Positions 59,319 through 64,000 of a stretch of 64,000 nt of DNA are shown here, one piece after another (position 1 is the first letter of the stretch; every line of letters starts with the position of its first letter). The position numbers and the translations under genes are program-made. Under the pieces are notes generated by a model. It had not been told where the DNA came from. It ran no database searches and saw nothing but the letters and a program-made list of their open reading frames with translations. Source of the DNA: Ovoidimarina sp038744785 (lineage in GTDB: Bacteria > Pseudomonadota > Alphaproteobacteria > Rhodobacterales > Rhodobacteraceae); NCBI GenBank assembly GCA_038744785.1, contig JBCDLX010000025.1:8574-72573 (forward strand). The letters are read 5' to 3'.

Positions 59319-61849
59319 ACACGCGCGTCGCCGGTCGGATTGCGCTGCGCGAGTTGCGTGGCGGACTTCAGGGGTTTCGGGTCTTTCTGGCCTGCCTCGC
59401 GCTGGGCGTCGCCGCGATTGCGGCGGTCGGCATGGTTCGTGAAAGCATTGAGGCGGGACTTACCCGCGAAGGTGCGGTGCTGCTTGGGGGGGATGCTGCA
59501 ATCTCGCTGACCTACCGGTTTGCAAGCCCGGAAGAGCGCGCCTGGATGGAGGTCCGATCAGATGCGATCTCGGAGATTGCGGATTTCAGGTCCATGGCCG
59601 TTGTCGGTGACAGAGAGACCGCAGAACGTGCACTGACGCAAGTGAAGGCGGTCGATGACGCTTATCCGCTTTATGGCGAGGTTGGTCTGGAGCCGGGGAT
59701 ACCTTTGGATCAGGCCTTGGGCGACCGCGCCGGACGGCCTGGTGCCGCGATGGACCGGGTCCTTGCCGACCGTCTTGGGTTGGTGCCCGGCGATCTGTTT
59801 CGGCTCGGCCTTCAGGAGTTCGAGCTGACGGCTATCCTGACGCGGGAACCCGATGGGGCCAGCGCGGGGTTCGGGCTGGGTCCGCGCACGCTGGTTCGGC
59901 GCGCCGCACTTGCCGAAAGCGGCCTTCTTCAGCCTGGCACGTTGTTTGACAGCACGTACCGTTTGCGCTTGCGCGAAAATGCCGACCTTGACGCCCTACA
60001 GGCCGAAGCGCGCGTAGACCTTGAAGGTGTTGGTCTTCGCTGGCAGGACAGCCGCAACGGGGCACCGGGTGTTGCAGAATTCGTCGACAGGCTGGGCGCC
60101 TTTCTTGTGCTTGTCGGTCTTGCGGGTCTTGCCGTTGGTGGTGTTGGCGTCTCTGCAGCTGTGCGCAGTTACCTCGACCGAAAGGTCTCGGTGATCGCGA
60201 CGCTCAAAACGCTCGGCGCAGATCGGGCAACAGTCTTTCTGACCTACTTGCTTCAAATCGGGATACTGACCGCGCTGGGAATTGCCCTGGGGCTGGTTCT
60301 GGGCGCGGTGGCGCCATTGGCCCTTGCGCCCGTGATCGAGGCTCGCCTGCCCGTTCCGGCCGAGTTCGGCCTTCATCCTCGGCCGCTGCTTGAGGCCGCG
60401 CTCTACGGTACGCTTGCGGCGCTTGTTTTTACAATTTGGCCGCTTGCGCGCACCGAAGACATCCGCGCGGCGGAGCTCTTCCGAGAAGCAGGTCTTGCGG
60501 CGCGCCGGTGGCCACGGCCGGTTTGGGCGACGGCTACACTTCTTGCACTGGTTGCGTTGGTTGGTGCGGCAGCGATCCTTTCGGGCCTGGTGCAGTTGAC
60601 GGTTTGGTCCGCCACCGGAATGGTCGCGTCATTCGTTGTGCTTATCGCTGCGGCCGCGCTGATACGATGGAGCGCCCGGCGGCTGGCGTCCTCGAGGATT
60701 TTGCGGGGCCGTACAACGGCCCGTTTGGCACTGGGAGCCGTGGGTGGGCCCGGGTCTGAAACGACATCCGTCGTTCTATCGCTTGGTCTTGGCCTAACTG
60801 TGCTCGCCGCAATCGGACAAATCGATGCCAACCTGCGTGGGGCCATCGCGCGAGATCTTCCTGAAGTCGCGCCGTCCTACTTCGTCGTTGATATCCAGAA
60901 CGACCAGCTTCAGCCATTTCTTGAGCGGCTGGACGCGACGCCCGGTGTGTCCGACGTGGACACCGCGCCAATGCTGCGTGGGATCATCACCCGCATCAAC
61001 GGACGCCCCGCATCCGAAGTCGCAGGCGATCACTGGGTGCTGTCGGGCGACCGGGGGATAACATACTCGGACGCACCGACCGAAGGCACAGTTATTACGG
61101 ATGGCGAATGGTGGGCGGCTGACTATAGCGGCCCGCCCCTTGTCAGCTTTGCAGCCGAAGAAGCGGCGGAGATGGGATTGTCTTTGGGCGACAGTCTTAC
61201 GATCAACGTTCTGGGTCGGGACATCGAGGCGCGGATCGCCAGCTTCCGGGACGTGGATTTTTCGACCGCGGGGATCGGCTTTATACTGTCCCTGAACCCA
61301 AGTGCCCTGGCAGGGGCACCGCATACCCACATCGCCACGATCTATGCCGAGGAGGCTGCCGAAGCGGGGATCTTGCGCGACCTGGCGCAGCGCTATCCTA
61401 ATATCACGGCCATCCGGGTGCGCGACGCCATCGCGCGCGTGTCCGATGTTCTTTCGGGGATCGCCGCCGCAGTGACATATGGGGCGCTGGCCACGCTTGT
61501 AACGGGCGGTATCGTCCTGATCGGGGCGGCGGCGGCCGGCGAACGCGGGCGGACCTACGAAGCAGCGGTCCTTAAATCGCTTGGGGCCAGCCGCCGGGCA
61601 ATTCTTGCGAATTTTGCACTGCGCTCGGCGTTGCTTGGTGCGGGTGCAGGGATCGTTGCTATTGCTGCTGGCGCGGGTGCGGGTTGGGGGATAACCACAT
61701 TCGTGATGGAGACGGCATTCGTGTTTGAGCCGGTATCCGCGATTGCCATTGTTTCAAGTGGCGTTTTGGTGACCCTTCTGGCCGGTTTGGCCTTTGCGTG
61801 GCGCCCCTTGGCGGCACGCCCGGCGCGGGTGCTGCGCGCCCGTGAGTGA
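59315..61849 (+). CDS. FtsX-family ABC permease, YbbP-like
   Basis: 844 residues from the ATG at 59315, within the end of the ATPase gene. An N-terminal membrane helix (LACLALGVAAIAAVGMV) is followed by a large periplasmic MacB-type domain with FRSMAVVGDRETAERAL. Two FtsX repeats follow, with helices near residues 260-420 and 720-830 and AVLKSLGASRRAILANFALR as the coupling element. It is the duplicated ten-helix form found as YbbP/YtrF-type proteins. Together with the ATPase it may extract envelope molecules. A tRNA gene follows. Confidence 0.92.
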   Translation: MNTRVAGRIALRELRGGLQGFRVFLACLALGVAAIAAVGMVRESIEAGLTREGAVLLGGDAAISLTYRFASPEERAWMEVRSDAISEIADFRSMAVVGDRETAERALTQVKAVDDAYPLYGEVGLEPGIPLDQALGDRAGRPGAAMDRVLADRLGLVPGDLFRLGLQEFELTAILTREPDGASAGFGLGPRTLVRRAALAESGLLQPGTLFDSTYRLRLRENADLDALQAEARVDLEGVGLRWQDSRNGAPGVAEFVDRLGAFLVLVGLAGLAVGGVGVSAAVRSYLDRKVSVIATLKTLGADRATVFLTYLLQIGILTALGIALGLVLGAVAPLALAPVIEARLPVPAEFGLHPRPLLEAALYGTLAALVFTIWPLARTEDIRAAELFREAGLAARRWPRPVWATATLLALVALVGAAAILSGLVQLTVWSATGMVASFVVLIAAAALIRWSARRLASSRILRGRTTARLALGAVGGPGSETTSVVLSLGLGLTVLAAIGQIDANLRGAIARDLPEVAPSYFVVDIQNDQLQPFLERLDATPGVSDVDTAPMLRGIITRINGRPASEVAGDHWVLSGDRGITYSDAPTEGTVITDGEWWAADYSGPPLVSFAAEEAAEMGLSLGDSLTINVLGRDIEARIASFRDVDFSTAGIGFILSLNPSALAGAPHTHIATIYAEEAAEAGILRDLAQRYPNITAIRVRDAIARVSDVLSGIAAAVTYGALATLVTGGIVLIGAAAAGERGRTYEAAVLKSLGASRRAILANFALRSALLGAGAGIVAIAAGAGAGWGITTFVMETAFVFEPVSAIAIVSSGVLVTLLAGLAFAWRPLAARPARVLRARE

Positions 61850-61862
61850 CCGGCGTTTTCGC

Positions 61863-61890
61863 TTGACGGTATCGGACGAAAGCCTTACCA
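61863..61890 (+). promoter_or_regulatory. Candidate promoter of the tRNA-Met gene
   Basis: TTGACG (61863-61868) and TTACCA (61885-61890) with 16 bases between them, 14 bases before the tRNA. A good -35 and a plausible -10. Confidence 0.45.
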
Positions 61891-61904
61891 CCCCGCTCGC
61901 CTGT

Positions 61905-61981
61905 GGCGGAGTAGCTCAGCCGGTTAGAGCAGCGGAATCATAATCCGCGTGTCGGGGGTTCAAGTCCCTCCTCCGCTACCA
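61905..61981 (+). tRNA. tRNA-Met (elongator), anticodon CAT
   Basis: 77 bases with CCA encoded (61979-61981). Acceptor GGCGGAG pairs with CTCCGCT (61971-61977); the D-arm has AGCTCAGCCGGTTAGAGC; the anticodon CAT is at 61939-61941 in the loop of GCGGAAT/ATCCGC; the T-arm has GGTTCAAGTCC. The mismatch-free first pair (G-T wobble) and absence of initiator features favour elongator Met; a lysidine-modified Ile2 with CAT is less likely. It is the probable boundary of an island downstream. Confidence 0.93.
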
Positions 61982-62139
61982 ATAATCTCAATAACTTACG
62001 GAAATTATCTTGGTGTTTATCACAGCCAAGACGCCCGTTGGGGGACATATGGGGGGCAATTTTCCTCCAGATGGCAGGGTGTAACGCCGTGATCGATGCT
62101 TTAGGGTAGCGCCAACCTGGTCGGTACCTCAGGTAGACG

Positions 62140-62502
62140 ATGGCAATGAAGCGAGACCTCGAAGTCATCCGGAAAATCCTCTTGCAAGTTGAGGCTTCTG
62201 ACGACGATCCCACTACTTTGAAAGATGTGACGATCCCCGGCGTCGAGCAGTTGAAAATCTCCCACCATATCGAAATGTTGAGCGAGGCCGGGTTTGTTGA
62301 TGCCGTAGATTGCACAACGATGGACGGCCATGATTGGCAGGTATCCAGGCTCACTTGGAACGGATACGAGCTGCTGGACGCCATCCGAGACGAGGAGGTT
62401 TGGGAGGGAACCAAGAGTAAGCTCGCCAAGGTTGGAGGCTATACGCTGCCGATTGTGCAAGCGTTGGCGTCAGACTTCATTCGGAAGCAATTGGGTCTTT
62501 GA
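62140..62502 (+). CDS. DUF2513 family protein
   Basis: 120 residues from the ATG at 62140 with AGG 6 bases upstream. MKRDLEVIRKILLQVEAS is the DUF2513 start, followed by a winged-helix-like part and the family block GYELLDAIRDEEVWEGTKSK, then FIRKQLGL. These are small, often phage- or island-encoded proteins without known function. GC is lower than in the core genes upstream of the tRNA. Confidence 0.85.
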   Translation: MAMKRDLEVIRKILLQVEASDDDPTTLKDVTIPGVEQLKISHHIEMLSEAGFVDAVDCTTMDGHDWQVSRLTWNGYELLDAIRDEEVWEGTKSKLAKVGGYTLPIVQALASDFIRKQLGL

Positions 62503-62576
62503 ATCCATCCACGCGTGCTTCCCCCTACATCCGTTTCCCTTGCGACATTCCCTTGTTGCTCCTGCCTCATTCACCC

Positions 62577-63716
62577 TTAATCGGTGAACAGCGCGATGTA
62601 GGGGTCATACCTGAACACTCGATTGCGTTTTTGCCCTGTGATCTCATTCACGAGCTCTAGACTCTCTAACTTGTCGGTAAGGTTGTTTGCTGCCTGCGGA
62701 GACATATCAAGGTATTCAGCAACCTGAGAGACTGTGAAAATGGGGCGCTGGTATAGTGACTCAAGTAGCTTGAGTCCGTTCGCCGCGCCTTTGCCGAGCT
62801 CCTGCACAAGCTTCTGCCGATGATCCTCCCTGAGAGCAACGATTTGACGCGCGGTTTCTGTCGCTTCATTTGCTACGACCGCAACTCCACTGAGAAAAAA
62901 TCTAAGCCAAGCCTCCCACTCGCCTCGGTCTCGGACACCCTGCAGGCGGTCGTAATATTCCCTGCGGTGCTTTTTGAGATAGTGCGAGATGTAAAGAACA
63001 GGGCTCAGCAGCACATGCTGCTCGCACAGTATAAAGGCAATCAACAAGCGTCCCATGCGACCGTTGCCGTCTAGGAAAGGGTGCAAAGTCTCGAACTGCG
63101 CATGAATGAGCCCAATTCTCACGAGAAGCGGGGACCCATCGTCAGCGTTGATGTATCTCTCCAGGTTGCCAAGAAGGTCCGGAAGTTCGTGCGGTGGTGG
63201 CGGAACAAATGTTGCCTCTGAAAGTGTTGCGCCCTGAGGCCCAATCCAGTTTTGTGTGCGCCTGAACTCGCCGGGAGTTGCGTGCTCACCACGTACCCCC
63301 GTCATTAAGCGCGCGTGAATATCACGGATTAGGCGAAGCGAGAGTGGCAAATCGCGGAGCCCGGCAAGGCCGTGGTTCATGGCGTTCACATAATTTAGAA
63401 TCTCTTCCGTATCGTCCGGTCTCCTAGGATCGAATATTTGGGCTTCAACTTCCAAGATGTCGCCCAGCGAGGCTTGAGTCCCTTCAATCTGCGAAGAAAG
63501 AACAGCTTCTTTTCGGACGTACATGAATACAAAGAGACTCGGATTAGGTAGTGATTGGATTGAACCGTCGAGCCGACCCAACGCCCTATCTGCGCGGGAT
63601 AGAATTCCCCTCAGCTCGTCGTCGTATTCGATTGATGGGTTTGGGGGTAGCTCATGCGGGATAAATGCTGAGTAACCTTCAATCTGTCGTATGTATCGTC
63701 CAGTCTCTCGCACCAT
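62577..63716 (-). CDS. Fic family protein (AMP transferase type) with inhibitory motif and C-terminal winged helix
   Basis: 379 residues from the ATG at 63716 (a TTG at 63734 would add six). The N-terminal part contains SSQIEG near residue 80, fitting the class II inhibitory motif [S/T]xxxE[G/N]. The Fic core is complete: HPFLDGNGRMGRLLIAFIL, the HxFx[D/E]GNGRxxR signature with catalytic His. A C-terminal winged-helix region (FTVSQVAEYLDMSPQAANNL) is common in this group. Such proteins transfer AMP to hydroxyl groups of target proteins; here the inhibitory helix should keep it mostly silent. No partner antitoxin gene adjoins it. Confidence 0.9.
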   Translation of the reverse strand: MVRETGRYIRQIEGYSAFIPHELPPNPSIEYDDELRGILSRADRALGRLDGSIQSLPNPSLFVFMYVRKEAVLSSQIEGTQASLGDILEVEAQIFDPRRPDDTEEILNYVNAMNHGLAGLRDLPLSLRLIRDIHARLMTGVRGEHATPGEFRRTQNWIGPQGATLSEATFVPPPPHELPDLLGNLERYINADDGSPLLVRIGLIHAQFETLHPFLDGNGRMGRLLIAFILCEQHVLLSPVLYISHYLKKHRREYYDRLQGVRDRGEWEAWLRFFLSGVAVVANEATETARQIVALREDHRQKLVQELGKGAANGLKLLESLYQRPIFTVSQVAEYLDMSPQAANNLTDKLESLELVNEITGQKRNRVFRYDPYIALFTD

Positions 63717-63860
63717 GTGGGCCCAGTACTCCAACCATTTGTAAGTCTGCGTTCAAACAGTTGCTCTAGCGCACCGTATAATCAAGCAATACTTGAATAA
63801 GAGCATGTTCTGGGATCCATGTGAATCCAAACTGGAATAACGCTGATGAAGCCCCCACCC

Positions 63861-64000
63861 TCACCCCCTCGCGACGACCAACGGGGGCTCCTCCGGAAAG
63901 CTCCGGACATCGAACCACTTGAACCAGGTACCGTCGGCGTTTCGCTTGTCGCCGTAGCGGATGGGGTAGCCGTTCTGCGCGTTGCGGATCAGCCCGGCGC
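63861..64000 (-). CDS. 3' end of an unidentified gene running off the window
   Basis: 45 residues read in from the right edge and end in a TGA (63861-63863): AGLIRNAQNGYPIRYGDKRN, then a Trp/Phe-rich WFKWFDVRSFPEEPP and VVARG. Composition is coding-like and GC-rich again, unlike the Fic region. Too little is present to name a family. Confidence 0.6.
   Translation of the reverse strand, partial: AGLIRNAQNGYPIRYGDKRNADGTWFKWFDVRSFPEEPPLVVARG

Larger units (their letters stand above)
61982..64000. mobile_element. Putative island anchored at tRNA-Met (right end outside window)
   Basis: From the tRNA 3' end the sequence changes: lower GC, DUF2513 and Fic genes typical of accessory regions, and none of the dense core arrangement. 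No integrase and no second copy of the tRNA 3' end are visible before the window ends, so the element type and its far border are unknown. Confidence 0.4.

Noticed and set aside
61938..62429. Minus-strand frame ending in EEGLEPPTRGL across the tRNA
   Set aside because: The tail is the antisense translation of the tRNA arm, a known annotation artefact; most of the frame is antisense to the DUF2513 gene. It might preserve an integrase remnant but no catalytic motif is seen.
1..64000. CRISPR arrays, insertion sequences, rRNA, riboswitches, phage structural genes
   Set aside because: Read through for spaced direct repeats, transposase motifs and known RNA cores; none seen.

Overview
The window looks like a chromosomal segment of a marine Rhodobacterales (roseobacter-type) alphaproteobacterium. 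This rests on high GC, the uspA / ccoNOQP / ccoGHIS and hemN / fnrL arrangement with FNR boxes, a GcrA cell-cycle regulator, an alphaproteobacterial comF-grxC-nitrilase-ubiG group, and NaChBac-type sodium channel sequence. The species cannot be named from sequence reading alone. Nearly all of it is dense core genome on both strands. There is no CRISPR array, insertion sequence or intact integrase. Only the last 2 kb, beyond a tRNA-Met, looks accessory.

Layout. 1-5.3 kb: the end of one ABC exporter gene, a complete tandem paralogue, a 23S-type RNA methyltransferase and a voltage-gated sodium channel. 5.4-7.3 kb: two L,D-transpeptidases around a CAP-domain lipoprotein. 7.4-14.4 kb: hemH, a methyltransferase, comF, grxC, a nitrilase-family amidase, a MarR regulator, ubiG, proline iminopeptidase and a shortened solute-binding protein. 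14.5-19.9 kb: the rimP-nusA-rnpM-infB operon with a hairpin-T-tract directly in front of rimP and a terminator behind infB. 19.9-30 kb: a DUF1330 protein, trpS, an apparently inactive rhomboid, the minus-strand group lppC-glnD-murJ, and rsmI-yraN-gshB. 30-36 kb: two unknown genes, rimO, a small lytic transglycosylase, gcrA, an ABC-2 permease and an EamA exporter. 36-45 kb: argD-argF, a holin-like membrane protein, an outer-membrane barrel, a winged-helix/TPR regulator, several unrecognised genes and an AT-rich orphan membrane protein.

44.5-58 kb is the best-integrated block: heme synthesis (hemE, hemC, hemN), the oxygen-responsive regulator fnrL, uspA, the cbb3 oxidase ccoNOQP and its assembly genes ccoGHIS. 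Four perfect or near-perfect FNR half-site pairs lie exactly in the hemN/fnrL, uspA/ccoN (two) and ccoP/ccoG gaps. FnrL therefore probably coordinates anaerobic heme synthesis with high-affinity respiration. A strong terminator separates the structural genes from the assembly genes. 58-62 kb holds tesA divergent from a lolD/ybbA-like and ybbP-like ABC system, whose start codons share a CATG. A tRNA-Met(CAT) ends the core region. It is followed by a DUF2513 gene, an autoinhibited-class Fic protein and the end of an unidentified gene, which together suggest a tRNA-anchored island.

No unmistakably new multi-gene system was found. The best candidates for something undescribed are the AT-rich 7-TM orphan (43.2-44.3 kb), the transmembrane winged-helix/TPR regulator with its divergent small secreted protein (40.0-42.1 kb), the two-gene unknown operon at 30.0-31.6 kb, and the pseudo-rhomboid at 21.4-22.1 kb.
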